The notes: generated by a model not told the origin, from the letters alone. 64,000 nt of DNA from Pollenia angustigena (GCA_930367215.1 OV884056.1:88981285-89045284), one strand, 5' to 3'. Positions 1-11,539 are shown, counted from the first letter of the stretch. Numbers and translations are program-made.

Positions 1-600
1 TGAGACCGAAGGTTGTGTGACGTCACAGTTCCTACATGCGCAGTAAAAAAAATTTATTTCTATATTCTTGATTCCAAGTACTTAGATCGCTTTTTAGAAT
101 AATTTGTTGGTATTCGAAACGTGTTTAAGAGCTCTTAACATTATTGAACTATCCCTAGTAACAACATTTTCTACATTTTCGTACCTACTCACTAATTTTA
201 TCGAAATATCCTCAAATATCTTCTGATTTGTAGTTCTCTTAGCATCTTAGGAATTCAATATCGTTTACAGGCGGGTACACGTGTGTTCACCAGCAACTGT
301 AAATTTTTTTACTTACGGTTCAGCAGTTCCATAACTATAAGCTTCCAAAGATGCCACCTACGCAAATACATAAACGTGGTACCCGTGTACCTAATAGTTT
401 TTATATGAAAAAATTAGCAATTCAGAGGCTGTTCAAAGATCTTTTTAATCAAATATATTAAATTATCTAATTACTTTTTCTAAATCTTTAATTAAAGTAT
501 TCTGAAATAAATATTTTTTTTTGTGTTTAAGCTTTGTTATTTTTTTTTTGGTTGTTTGCCTACTGTACAAGCTGTACGCGCTGCGATCATTGCTAAAAAT
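1..600. other. AT-rich intergenic DNA, nothing recognised
   Basis: I see no coding frame with family resemblance, no RNA gene and no clear element end here. A 37-codon open frame starts at 351 but has no recognisable product or gene context. Confidence 0.5.
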
Positions 601-621
601 GTTTGTTTGTTTATCAATTAA

Positions 622-843
622 AAAAAAGAAACATTATAGAACATTAAAATATAATACACTACACTACAATTGTTCTGTTTTTCAACGAAGAAGAGGGCAC
701 TATATAATGTTCCGTTCTTTTTTGAAAGTAGTTACGAACGGTATTAAGGGTTGTGTTCGTCTACACAAACACTAAAAAATAGATAATGTTTGTGGGTGTG
801 TGAGCCCAACGCTAAATAATGTTCTGTTTATTTTCGAACACAG
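622..843 (+). mobile_element. truncated copy of a hAT-type MITE
   Basis: This stretch matches the right two thirds of the complete 347-bp element at 40882-41228, in the same orientation. Shared text runs from the block with AACATTATAGAACATTAA to the right end TGTTTATTTTCGAACACAG, which differs from the intact terminus by one base. The left terminal repeat is not recognisable, so this is an older or 5'-truncated copy. Confidence 0.7.
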
Positions 844-1415
844 AATCACCAAAAAAAATTTTGGTTTTTAAAGCATTTGTATGTAAATTCCATAATATTT
901 GAACGTTGACATCAAAAGGGCACGTGTTACAGTTTCTCGATTCAGCTCAAATTTTTGCCACATAAGTTTTACATAATTTACAAGAAATGTAGGAACATAT
1001 TTTGAGATTTAAATAAGAGCTTATTTATAAAGCTAATTAATAAAAAATTAATACTTAAAAATAATATAGATTCATTTTGGTCTTGTTTTTTATGATTGAG
1101 AATATTTTGAGAATTTTCTTTTAAATTTGGGAAGGATAAAAAAAGTTTAGCTGGCAGCTCTTTTTCGAGACAATTTTTCGCGCAATAAAGAAAGGCCACA
1201 CTGAATTGGCTGAATCGCTGTAAAATAAATTGGGTGAAGAAATCGCGACCCATAAAATTTCTACATATCGCTGGCTCAATATTACAAGGTAGTAAATCAA
1301 AGCAAAGATATGGAAAAAATCAAGTTAAGTACTTTGCATTTTTATTTTACTATTGGCCTTTCAAACTTTACTAATAGAAAAAGCGTAATAACCCTGATGT
1401 GTTTTGATATCATTA
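844..1415. other. intergenic DNA, nothing recognised
   Basis: There is a 91-codon minus-strand frame at 978-1253, but it shows no recognisable domain, no splice signals and ordinary AT-rich composition. I treat it as chance. Confidence 0.4.
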
Positions 1416-1685
1416 AGGCCCAACTATAATATGCTTAAGTTAGCTTAAGCAATTGTGCAAATATATATGTGATTCATATGTATCGAACCATATTGAACCT
1501 AAGAAATTTTTGGTTAACTTTATGAAACTGTCATTTGCTTAAGCAAAGTGTGAAACAGATCGCACTTTTCGTACGGAATAAAATATTTTTTGATATTAAT
1601 TTTGTTTCTTTAAATGCTTTTGAGAGGCTTTTTGTTAATTTTTGACAGTAGCTTAAGCCAGGTAATGCATATTATAGTTGGGCCT
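1416..1685. mobile_element. MITE, TTA target duplication (PIF/Harbinger-like)
   Basis: Terminal inverted repeats AGGCCCAACTATAATATGC and its complement bound 270 bp. The 3-bp direct repeat TTA flanks both sides (1413-1415 and 1686-1688). Internal CTTAAG motifs lie next to both ends. A short TIR plus a 3-bp TWA duplication is the PIF/Harbinger pattern. No coding capacity is visible. Confidence 0.8.
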
Positions 1686-1689
1686 TTAA

Positions 1690-3130
1690 TAAGGCAAGTG
1701 TCTTTGTTTTCGACCCCATGACAATTTTTATCATTGTGATGCCAACCTTAACATCACTTGGCTAAATTGTCAGCAGGGTCAAAAATTGAACTTATGTCAT
1801 GGATGGGATGACACATTGGTATCACCGAAAAATTTTATCAGTGCGATGACTAAGTAACATCGGGGAAACTGGTCATTAAATTTAGTAATTGGAATTGACA
1901 TAAGTCAAAGTGAGATAAAAGTAAATCTCAAAATGTGCTTGATTCAAGAATTTCTAAGTTGGTTTAATCGCAAATTCGAACTTGAAATAATAATCCGAAA
2001 GTGAGATGGATACTCACCTAAAAACTTAGCCCAGAGACAGAGAGAATATTATTATTTACTTACCCGTTACACATATTTAACATAACTCTCAATTATAAGA
2101 CTTTCAATTATATGTAAAGCTGGAGGTCCACACCACGCGTTACTCGCTTTTTCGCAGCATACGCAGCTGTAAAAAAGTAGAATCTGTGTAGTTATACGTA
2201 GGAAGTTACATGCACAAAAGCGTAGATGCCTTGAGGCGAAAAGTAGGTTTACTTTCTACTTTTATAAGCGTCACAAGCAGCGTTCGAACAAATCAGCAGA
2301 TTTTGACAAATTAAATTTTATTTTTACTTGCGTTGCTGCTGCATAAAAAGCGTTGCATGTAACTTGAAACGTAGAACGCAAGTAAGGTTATAAAAGCATG
2401 TGCTGCGTGGAGGCGAAAACGCGTGGTATGGACCTCCAGCTTAAGTATTCGTAAACATTCTACTTTCAAAATTCAATTTATTTAACTTAATAATTTAAAC
2501 AAATAGAATATGGGAATTTTTGCTTCTTGTTTTACTTTTTAAACATGAAAATAACGTAGGTTTTTCTTCTTGTAGTGTTGTTGTTTCTTCAAAAAACAAG
2601 CAAATCGTTTTTAACTTCTTTTGTAGTGTTGTTGTTGTTTCCACAATAAACTTTAACAAGCACACGTGTATGATTTATTTTACTTCCTCTAATTATTTTT
2701 GATGCTGATGCCAAATGTGAAGATTGAATGTCATTGATATGAATGTTATATGTTGTATGTATAAAGTTTTTTTTTTCGCCTTGACTACGAAAGTACATTA
2801 ATGCGATGTCTTCTGTGCAAGTTCTAAAAAAGAGGATAGAACAATAACATTCTTCCTAAAACACACTTTACAAGCATTTTAACAGTATTCAGTTTTTATC
2901 TACTATATTCATACTTCACCTGTTTATAATGCACAAAATCTGGCATCAAATTAATGTCACCGTAGTATTCATAGCATATATGACGCATAAAATATAACAA
3001 AATTTTATGATGACGTTAGTCATTAGATTAATGTCGCTTTTTGCCTCATTGATGCCATTTGTTATAACATTGATGTCACAATTCTGATGTTAGGACATCA
3101 TCAATCTGAAGATGCATTTTTCCATGAGTG
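1690..3130. repeat. dispersed repeat with ATGTCA/TGATG motifs, interrupted by a MITE
   Basis: Both ends are rich in variants of TGATGTCA, on opposite strands. The middle (about 1870-2700) resembles 32270-32980 in the same orientation, including the block TACTTTTTAAACATGAAAA and the following GTGTTGTTG text. A MITE sits inside it at 2118-2441. This looks like a large non-autonomous element with subterminal repeats. I could not fix its exact ends. Confidence 0.45.
2118..2441 (+). mobile_element. MITE, family A copy 1 (TAA duplication)
   Basis: The ends start AGCTGGAGGTCCACACCACG and are inverted at the right side. TAA flanks both sides (2115-2117 and 2442-2444). The 324-bp interior is shared with 3988-4312 in the opposite orientation, including GTTCGAACAAATCAGC and ATAAAAAGCGTTGCATGTAA. 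The terminal repeats carry an ACGCGT core. PIF/Harbinger-like, non-coding. Confidence 0.85.
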
Positions 3131-3282
3131 TAACTGAAAATAAAAAATGTTACATACAACCCTGCTTTATTGATCCAGCGATGTGTAGAAAGTATTTTGG
3201 TGTTTTTTATATGATTTTGGTCCATTAATTCCAATGTTTATTTTAATTATTGAATTTTTTACAAAACTTTTTTTTTCTTTAG

Positions 3283-3890
3283 ATATGAGGGTAAAAAAGA
3301 GAGAGAGAAGGGTGATATGGCATTTTTAAGACTTGAGACTCCTCTTAAATACACCTTTACGGTTGCACCCATTTGCTTGCCACAAAATTTAGAAAACTCT
3401 CCATCAGCATATATTGAAAGCCGACGGGAGGGATTTATGACCAGTTTTGGCGAAAAAAAACAACTGGAAGTACTTAAAATGATTACGTATAGTTATAATG
3501 AATGTAAAGACAAAAGTCCGTACGATGCTCCACTAGCAGACGACAAGTTTTGTATTTACAACAACGAGGGGAGTGCGGTGTGTCGTGGCGATAGTGGGGC
3601 AGCATTTTTCATAGCCGTCAATTATCCAGATGGAATAAGAATAGAAAGAATTTACACCTTTTTAGGGGTTGTTAGCAATACACCAGTCACTTTAAATCAG
3701 TGTACACCCACTAGTGATAAAGCGTTTGTTGCAATCACCAGCATCTATTATGTAGACCCGGACTTTCAGATGGAACTTATAAACGCCAAGCGAGAGGATG
3801 AACAGTTATTTTAAGTTTCAAAGTAATAATTTTAGGTTTAAAGTGTAATGTTAATTAGAACGTGCAATAAAGATAAATTATAATAATTTT
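3283..3890 (+). CDS. serine protease (chymotrypsin fold), 3'-terminal exon
   Basis: The exon opens after a polypyrimidine tract and AG at 3281-3282. It encodes the C-terminal half of an S1-family protease. GDMAFLRLE supplies the catalytic Asp (codon 3314-3316) and CRGDSGAAF the catalytic Ser (codon 3593-3595). APICLP between them is typical of the family. The stop ends at 3814 and an AATAAA poly(A) signal lies at 3866. The frame is open from 3284, so translation need not begin at the ATG at 3317. The half with the catalytic His (TAAHC-type) should lie in an upstream exon, and I cannot find it in the 3.2 kb before the acceptor. The usual GDSGG is GDSGA here, so the oxyanion-hole region deviates and activity is uncertain. 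CLIP- or Gd-like secreted proteases are possible relatives. It could also be a stranded exon. Confidence 0.75.
3866..3871 (+). terminator. poly(A) signal AATAAA of the protease exon
   Basis: Canonical hexamer 52 bases after the stop codon of the protease frame, followed by T-rich sequence. Confidence 0.6.
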
Positions 3891-3915
3891 TTATACATTA
3901 AGATCGATCAATATA

Positions 3916-4504
3916 TTGTCGGCTTAACATGCAAACCTGCTAAATCCGCTTTTTAAGTAAATTGAGATTTTGTTGCCGTGTGTTTAAAGCTGGAGGTCCA
4001 TAACACGCGTTTTCGGCTCCACGCAGCGCATGCTTTTATAACCTTACTTGCGTTCTACGTTTCAAGTTACATGCAACGCTTTTTATGCAGCAGCAGCACA
4101 AGTAAAAATAAAATTCAATTTGTCAAAATCAGCTGATTTGTTCGAACGCTGCTTGTGACGCTTATAAAAGTAGAAAGTAAACCTACTTTTCGCCTCAAGG
4201 CATCTACGCTTTTCCGCATGTAACTTACTACGTATAACTAAACAGATACTCCTTTTTTGACAGCTGTGTATGCTGCGAAAAAGCGAGTAACGCGTGGTGT
4301 GGACCTCCAGCTTAAGAAAGACACGCCTCGTCGACCAGCATGTAGTTTTTCTTCAATTCGAGTCTTGAAGTGTGCAAGTAAAACCAACTATATTTTTGGT
4401 TTTCCTTTCAAACTGCAAATTTGAAATAGTTATAAGAAGTTTTTTGTCTCTCCTGTAAAATGTGTTGAAAGGGAGTTAGAAGCTTTGTATATTAAGCCGA
4501 CGAT
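3916..4504 (+). mobile_element. TA-flanked MITE, family B copy 1, interrupted by a family A MITE
   Basis: TTGTCGGCTTAA at the left is inverted as TTAAGCCGACGA at the right, with TA (or TATA) flanking both ends. About 260 bp remain once the nested element 3988-4312 is removed. The interior, including CCTCGTCGACCAGCATGTAG, is shared with 19735-19985. That copy lacks the nested element and so shows the empty site. Confidence 0.75.
3988..4312 (-). mobile_element. MITE, family A copy 2 (TAA duplication)
   Basis: Same element as 2118-2441, inverted, 325 bp, starting AGCTGGAGGTCCATAACACG. TAA flanks it at 3985-3987 and 4313-4315. The paralogous sequence near 19800 reads through the site without insert, which confirms the boundaries. 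Confidence 0.9.
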
Positions 4505-4507
4505 ATA

Positions 4508-5139
4508 GCAAATTAAAATTTCAGCTCTATAGAACAGTGGAGTCAAAGTTCAAGTATAAATTTTAGATACATTTATATTTAGATATTAATACACATACAT
4601 ATCGTTACTTAAAACGCAAAAGGCCCTACTTACAAAAAATTAAAAATCGACATTTTCAATTAATTTTTTAATTTAAATTTTTCGACCAAAATTTGCGATT
4701 TTATTGACAAAAAACAAACGACTCTATCTACAAAAGATTACAATTAACGGTGAAAGACCTAAATAAAAGTTTGTATAATATGCAACACTGTTTAATGTCA
4801 AAACAACTGGTAGGTTTTACAAGAAAAATAGAAGACAATTAATTGTAAAGAGCTGAATGCAATTTATCATATTAAATATTTTTTTTCTTCTCCTGTAAGT
4901 TTGTAAAATTTTCAAAATGCAAGAGCCATTTGCGTTTTAGTTGACGATATACATATACAACATGTTTATTTATTTATTTGTTTGTAACATATAGCCGCTG
5001 AACCGATCTTTGTGAAGGAGATATTTTTAGTGGGTGTGGCACCTCCCACGCGAAGACAATATAGATTTCTATATAGCTGGAGAACGGCAAGAGATAAAGT
5101 TTCGAAATTTGGAACAAATATTTTGGTTATCAATATGCA
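4508..5139. other. diverged repeat text, no gene
   Basis: AT-rich. From about 4970 it carries phrases (GCACCTCCCACG, AGCTGGAGAACGGCAAGAG) that recur in diverged form near 7690, 22990 and 56320, so it is old transposon-derived sequence. No open frame of interest. Confidence 0.4.
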
Positions 5140-5843
5140 CACAGAAAAAATTATTTTTCCAATTCAAACAAAAAATTTGTAGAATCAAACAATTTTTTGT
5201 CTGAAATCGGTCCTATAAACAAATTTGCATATTCAAACAATTTATTTGCATTTTGTTTATTGAAAAAAAAACACTGATTTTTTCAAACAAATAATTTAAC
5301 TGAATCAAACAAAAAGTTTACTGAAATATACCTACTAAATTTCAAAATCAAAAAAAAAAAAAAGTTTTTGCACAAGCAATGACGCGCACACAAGTAAGCA
5401 CTGCATGAGAAGATGACGCCAGAGCAGAGCCGCCGGCTGGCTTTGAGACACATATTTTTTTTGTTGGAATAATTTTTGAACGAAGTCTTATTTATACACA
5501 CAACACAATGTTTTTTCTTTATCACTCTCTGTTGCTGTATCCTTTCCTTTGCTAAAGAAGAAATGTAACCAAAAACGGCAGCAGACCGACTCGATATGTT
5601 TTTCGTCATCATTCTATTTTTGTATTTGATGTATTTAACCAAACAGTTTTAAGAAATTGAATACGGGATTTTGTTTCTTGTAATGTTGTGTCTGTTATTG
5701 TTTTTCTTATAGTTGCACTTTTTTAAAGCGTCCAAAAATAGACTGTGTGTGTTTTTTGTTGTTGTTCTTATATTTCACATAAAGAAGTGTTGCTTACGAT
5801 CAAATAAAAAAATACAAAAAGATGACAACATTAAAAAGTGTTA

Positions 5844-7331
5844 TGGTGTTTTCTTTTCTAAAAAATAATGATGCATTATAGTTGTGTAATATATTTATTA
5901 GGTTACACGAACCCTCACAAAGTGATACATTTTTCTAAATTACAATGGAACAAAATAATAGCTACGTTTTGCACTCAACACTAATGTGTATTTAGCGTGT
6001 TAAATATTGAATGCAAAGTTTGTACTAAAAGCGATATTCACAACGCTTGTAGCAATGTTCAACATTAAATTTTCTTACAATTCCAATAAGCGTTAACAGC
6101 ACTGATTTTCAATTATTAATGTCAGCTGTTGTTAAAAATTTTGCGACAAAAAAATATAATAAAAGTAAAACAAACGAAAAACCAAAAGTTTTTATATCCA
6201 TCACAATAGAACTAAAAATCTCAATATAACGCAAGGTATATTTAAATATACCTTGATATAACGCAAATTGTCCGCAAATACAAGAAGAAAAAAATACTTG
6301 CTTGCATAAAAAAGTATTTTACGCAGATGCAAAAAAGGGTATTATCTCACACTCAGTTATAACTGCGGGTAAGAAATGGAACAAATTTGCCATTTATTGT
6401 TGCAACATGTTTAGAAAGGAAAACGACAACTTCTCACATTTTTGCATATATTTTTAGAATGGAACAAAAACCCGCACGAATGGTAGCATACCCAGCGGCA
6501 AACTTAGCATACCACATCACATCTCTTCAATGAAGTGTGTATCACTTCGGGTTCAATGAATTCTAGCTTACAAAGTGTATGACAGAAGTGTATGGAACTT
6601 ACAAAATGAATTTCGTTCATCTTTTATAATGTTCTGATAAATTCTGTATGGGTCCCGTTATTTTTCAATTGCTACTTTGTTAAGTAGTTTATTTTTAATA
6701 AGGGACAATCTAAAAATTTATCGCGAGTTAAACATATATTTTTCAATTTATAACGAAAGTCTGGTCTGAATGTCCTGAAAATCTAACATTCTGAAATAAC
6801 GCGAAAATCCAAAAAGTCTACCTGTTTACAATGTGTGTGAAGTAGTGAGTGAACGCCTTCCACTTGCCCACGAAGTAAGCGAGATTGTGTATAGACTGTC
6901 TGCTGCCTGCTTACAATGTGTGCGAAGTTGTGTGCAAGTCGCCTTCTACTTGCCAACGAAGTAATCGAAATTGTGTATAGACTGTGTACTGCCTGCTTAC
7001 AATGTGTGCGAAGTTGTGTGCAAGACGCTTTCCACTTGCCCACGAAGTAAGCTAGATTGTGTATAGACTGTCTACTGCCTGCTTACAATGTGTGTGAAGC
7101 CGTATTGAGTTTTTATTTATTGAATGAACACTTCACTATCCCGCTTACTTTGTGTGCAAGTAGTAGGCGTTCACTCCACAAATGCGGCAATGCATTCGAA
7201 AAAGTGTACTATGTTGTAATTCAGATGGTGTGCATTACTATCTTACTCGTGTCTATCACATCATCGCTTCTGTAATCGACAAATTCGCCGCTGGGTATAT
7301 GGAACATTATTGTCAAAAAAAGAAAACACCA
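5844..7331. mobile_element. 1.5-kb TTA-flanked element nested in family C
   Basis: TGGTGTTTTCTTTT at the left is inverted at the right. TTA flanks both sides (5841-5843 and 7332-7334). The sister copy at 30600-30630 runs through the site without insert. The interior holds a minisatellite (6824 onward) and no transposase. PIF/Harbinger-like by its target duplication. Confidence 0.8.
6824..7100. repeat. 86-bp minisatellite
   Basis: TTACAATGTGTG recurs at 6825, 6911, 6997 and 7083, giving a period of 85-86 bp. Units include CACTTGCCCACGAAGTAAGC and ATTGTGTATAGACTGT. More diverged text continues to about 7200. The frames read through it are repeat artefacts. Confidence 0.85.
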
Positions 7332-7528
7332 TTAAATATTTCATACAAAATTATGAAAACTTGACACCAACGCGTTTATTATATTTTTGAAGAATTGTCC
7401 ACATTTTTGCTGGTTAAATAAAAATCAAACAAAAATATTGTTTGAATCAGTAAAAAAATTTATAGAAATGAAAAAAATTTTCAAACAAGCGTTTGTTTGA
7501 AAAAAATTCGGCAATAATTTTTTCTGTG

Positions 7529-8393
7529 CACAACAACTGTCAATAAACAGGCTTTATTGGAGAAGTGAATATAAATTCAGTATATCTGGAAAATGGCAAT
7601 GGCTGAAAATTCCAATTATGGTTCAAATCGCTGGGTTATCAATGTAGAATATATGTACAAAAATTGGTGGGAATGGATGAGAGGGCGTGACACTTCCCAT
7701 ACAAATTCTGTTTATCTAGAGAACGGTAACAGCATTTATATATGGGCATTTCCATTTTGACGTGTCCTGACATTTGTACCACAAAATGTAAAAAAATTAA
7801 ATGAAGAAGTCAAATTTGTAAAAGGTTTTTTATATATACAAAGTAATAAAGTAGCACTATATTCAACAAAAAAAAATTACAGCAATCGACGCTAAGGATT
7901 TGCAGATATAAGCAAAAATATGCGCTGGCGTGACGTTAAAAACACGGAATTGGATTTTGACTTGCATTACAAAACTGAATAGCACTGCGAAAATCTACAT
8001 TAAAAAAAGTGAGCGCGATTTGATAAGTGGGCGGGGGAAAAAATAGGATTCTGTATTACTGGAAAAAGGAAGTAGTACAAATAGATAGGTAAGCCATACT
8101 GCCCTCTTAAGAATGAAAGTCATAAGCACCAAAAATAATGGCAGATTCGCAACCGTGAATGTGTTTCTGATTTTTTCAAAACTATTTGGCGAGAAAACGT
8201 TTGTTTACATCTGACTACTACCGCTAATATGTTCGGTTAAAAAACGACAGCATCAACGGCACCCACGACAAATGCAAAAACCTTTTAAAAATCCAACTAA
8301 CGAATACACACGAAGTACAATCAAAACGAATATAATAGGTGCGTTTGAGTACTTTTACACAGCAAAAAAATGCAGTAAATGAGTAATGCTTTA
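7529..8393. other. diverged repeat text, no gene
   Basis: Includes phrases such as GGGCGTGACACTTCCCATAC that recur elsewhere in the window. No family-recognisable frame. The 62-codon minus-strand frame at 8321-8509 crosses a MITE boundary and is not a gene. Confidence 0.4.
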
Positions 8394-9024
8394 CGCTGGG
8401 TCTTCACGTAGCAATTTTTATTGCTAAGTACAAGCAAAAACGTCGGCAGAACAATGGAGCAATACTTGCTGATTATATTGCTGGAGAGCACTTGAAATAT
8501 ATTTGCCATAAATTTGCAATTTTCACCGCAAGTAGTTGTATAAAGTTTTGTGGCTGTATTTATATCAAATATTTTATGTTGTGTTTTGAAGTGGTTGTTA
8601 AATTTTGTTTTTTAAATTAATAAAATAATTAATTGTAATTGTCGTAGCTGTGTTTTGTATTACTTTTTTGCTTATTTGCGTTTGGTCTTGTTGATATTGA
8701 CGTTTATTTAAAAATATAATATATAAAACTTTTCCTGTATTTTGTTGAAGTATTTTTTTACTTGGCGGCTTTTTCTTGATTGCTTTTTTAATAAATAAAC
8801 ACACTAATAAATAAACAACCGTACAGGGAAATGAAATGTCAGGTAAATTACAACTGATTTGACAGCAGATTGCTAAGCAATAATTGCTCAAGCAATTAGA
8901 AGAGCAATCATTGCGCAATGGATTGCCACTCATGTCAATTTGCGGTCTATACGTCGCAAATTTAATGGAGCAAACAAATTTGACATTTTTGCCGCAATAA
9001 ATATTGCTACGTGGAGACCCGGGG
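8394..9024. mobile_element. 631-bp MITE, TTA duplication
   Basis: The left end CGCTGGGTCTTCACGTAGCA pairs with the inverted right end CCCCGGGTCTCCACGTAGCA, three differences in 20. TTA flanks at 8391-8393 and 9025-9027. Many short GCAAT/ATTGC motifs lie inside both ends. The 144-codon minus-strand frame at 8598-9032 lies within the element and resembles nothing known. Confidence 0.8.
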
Positions 9025-9247
9025 TTAAACACATTCGAGACAGCAAGCTACCGACTTCACTATGTCAAAAATAGAATACATGTGTGTATATGGAAATGAT
9101 TATTTTCATTTGCAGGTTGTTGTCTGTGCTTATTTTGTCGTTGTAATCAAATTAAACTAATTTCTATTTTTGTCTACGACAAAACGGTGTTGCTAATAAA
9201 AAAAATATTTAAAGAATAAGTGCTTAAAAAATTTTAATTTTCCTTAA

Positions 9248-10098
9248 AGGCCAGTTTACACGGTAATACAATGTTTTACGACTTTGTAGAATCAAAATAA
9301 TATGAAATTCTCTCCGTGTTAAAAAGAAAAAAAAAAATAAATACCATCATGTTTACACGGATGGTATAAGTAAAATTAAAAATAATAACAAAAAAGCACC
9401 CTACAGATAATATTGGACTACGTGGTCCATTGTGGCTTAAAAGGACTATGTACTTACAACATGGTCCGATGTACTGTAGTATGGACCATGTTATAAGAAA
9501 TTAACATCCAGTGCTGCCAACAACTTTTCTATAGTTTACAGTATTATACATTGGTAGCCCTGATGGTGTCCATTATTAATTGTTTATTTAAAAGTGAACG
9601 TTTGTGAAATTTGTGGAAAAAAGGTAAACAAATTAAAAATACCAAGTAAATATATTTAAAAATATCAATAATAGACTGCAGTATACACCATAAAAGGCGA
9701 TTAGTAAAAAATTAAAAAGAAAAATGCTAAACTACCCCTTAAGTGTTCTCCATACTATAGTAACATGGAGTACTTTTAAAACTAACCAACTTAAGTACTC
9801 CATGGCGTAGTTTAGGGACTACTTCGGTGGGTTATATGGTCCCCTCCTAGGACATCGTAATGTTAAATGGTAGTTTTGGAGTACTACTCCTCTATGTACT
9901 ACTCTTTACATGCATGTATGGACTAGTCTCGTTATCTGCAGGGTATATTTCATGTTTACACGGATGGTATAAGTAAAATTAAAAATAATAACAAAAAAGC
10001 AGTAACCATCTGCAATTTTTACTAAACAAGCGCGAAAATTTCCTGAGTTGTTTTTGTAATTGTATAAAAATGCTACCACCTTCAATATACTCCATTAC
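9248..10098 (+). mobile_element. MITE family D, 5' part, interrupted by another insertion
   Basis: Starts AGGCCAGTTTACACGGTAAT after TAA and follows the complete copy at 59167-59616 up to the phrase CTTCAATATACTCC, then departs from it. A foreign segment at about 9399-9950 splits it. The right terminal repeat is missing. Confidence 0.75.
9399..9950. mobile_element. insert with CCCTRCAGATAA ends inside family D
   Basis: CCCTACAGATAA at the left is inverted as TTATCTGCAGGG at the right. The interior is rich in GGACTA/TAGTCC and GTACTACTC motifs. It is flanked by a roughly 51-bp direct repeat of the host MITE (about 9347-9398 and 9951-10001), far longer than normal target duplications. Confidence 0.6.
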
Positions 10099-10477
10099 CC
10101 ATACGCTTATTTATATTGAAAACAAAAATAAAAAAATAAAAATTAGTTTTTGGTTTCAATATAAATATACGAAAGAAATGTTCTTGTCGACATCTTGGGC
10201 CAGGCAGTAATTGTTTTAAATCATTTTAATAGGCATATGATTGATGCATTTTTCTAGTTATTTTAAGGCAGTTTTTGGAATGTGCTATAAAAAAACCAAT
10301 TTAAAAATTAGTATCATTATTGCAAAAATACAATAACAAAAACAATTTATTATACTCTTCAATTTTCCTATCTAGAAATTGTTTTTGCAAATGCGTTTTT
10401 TGTCTCTACTTAAATCAATTGTATTTATTTTTAATCTTTTTACATCTATTTTATTATTTAAATATGATGCTCACAAT
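10099..10477. other. AT-rich DNA, nothing recognised
   Basis: No element ends or family-recognisable frame seen. Confidence 0.4.
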
Positions 10478-10478
10478 A

Positions 10479-10900
10479 AGGGTATTCCAACGATTAACCG
10501 TTGTTAGATCGAATAATTTCGGGCAATTAACTGTTCGAATAATTTAAAATAACTTAATTTCGATTGACGAATAATTCGAATAATTTGTGTCGATTAATCG
10601 ATTATTAGAAAATTTGTTTTTTCACAGTATAAGTTACTTTCTTTAATGCTAAAAAACAAGCCGGTACCTTTTGAATACCCTTGGCTATGCCGATTGTTAT
10701 ATAATAGGGTATTTAAACGATTAGCTGTTGTTCGATTAATCGAAGTATGTATTTTTGGCGATTAATTGTTCGAATAATTACAAATTGCTTATTTTCGAAT
10801 AACAAATAATTCGAATAATTTATGTCGATTAAATGAGATTTTGTTTTTTTTCACAGTATTATTTTTTTTCTTTTTTTTAAAAGAAAAAACCAGCCGGTGC
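10479..10900 (+). repeat. tandem subterminal duplication of the hAT 5' end
   Basis: Two diverged copies of about 200 bp, each starting GGGTATT and ending near a CAGCCGGT/CAAGCCGGT block. They contain clustered CGATTAATCG and TTCGAATAATT motifs. Subterminal motif clusters are usual transposase-binding regions in hAT elements. Confidence 0.65.
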
Positions 10901-11067
10901 TTTTAAAAGCGTTTCTTTACTTAAGGCCAGTTTACACGGTAATACATTGTATTACGACATAATGTCGAATGTGAGAAATCATATCATGTAAAAGCAAAAT
11001 GCATTGAGTAAGAGAGAATACGAATACAAAATCTGACAAGCGGTCGGTAAATGGTTTTTTTTTCTAA

Positions 11068-11381
11068 CACTGCGGCCACACGTTCAAGTTGTTCTTGATA
11101 GTCTTTTACATATACTGCTTGTCAAAATTTACATAAATTGAAAGCTGTGACGTAGGCTGCACTCAATTTGTAAGCAATTTACTTCCAAGATGTCAACAAC
11201 AACAGAGACAAACGTGTACTCAGCTGTTAAATTGAAAGTAAATTGCCAAACAAATGGAAAGGTGAAATTGAAAGCCATCTCGTGGTCAATTTAAAAAGTG
11301 TGAGTGTGTTAGTAAAAAACTGAGAGTGCATTGCAAATTGAAAGGAATTGAAAGGCTAAACTTGATCGTGTGGCTACCAAG
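11068..11381. mobile_element. 314-bp MITE nested in family D
   Basis: The left end CACTGCGGCCACACGTTCAA pairs imperfectly with the inverted right end CTTGGTAGCCACACGATCAA. TAA flanks at 11065-11067 and 11382-11384. The intact family D copy at 59167 reads across the site. Confidence 0.8.
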
Positions 11382-11397
11382 TAAACCATTTTAGAAA

Positions 11398-11539
11398 GTG
11401 ACGGTTCACACACGTCAAGTTAGACTTGTCAAGTCTCGAGTTTTTAGGAGAGAGGGGAAAAGAAGTGGCTTTCTCTTTTCCCTTCTCTCCTAAAAACTCA
11501 AGACTTGACGGCTAAAACTTGAAGAGTGTGAACCAGCAC
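11398..11539. mobile_element. 142-bp hairpin MITE nested in family D
   Basis: The ends GTGACGGTTCACACACGTCA and GTGCTGGTTCACACTCTTCA (inverted) are joined by a nearly complete hairpin whose arms include TTTTTAGGAGAGA. AAA flanks both sides. The empty site is visible in the 59167 copy. Confidence 0.75.

Larger units (their letters stand above)
5140..7528 (-). mobile_element. MITE family C copy 1 (CACAGAAAAAATTATT ends), interrupted
   Basis: The ends CACAGAAAAAATTATT are inverted and the interior matches the 984-bp copy at 30447-31430 in reverse orientation. The extra length comes from a nested insertion at 5844-7331. The left flank is TG and the right flank CA, so the TA duplication seen around the other copy is not preserved here. 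The minus-strand frame at 5283-5642 is a product of this repeat. Confidence 0.75.

Noticed and set aside
351..464. 37-codon frame starting MPPTQIHKRGTRVPN
   Set aside because: Too short, no homology recognised, no splice or promoter context.
6783..7043. 86-codon minus-strand frame with repeated CTQLRTHCKQ
   Set aside because: It is the 86-bp minisatellite read as protein; the repeated residues follow the DNA period.
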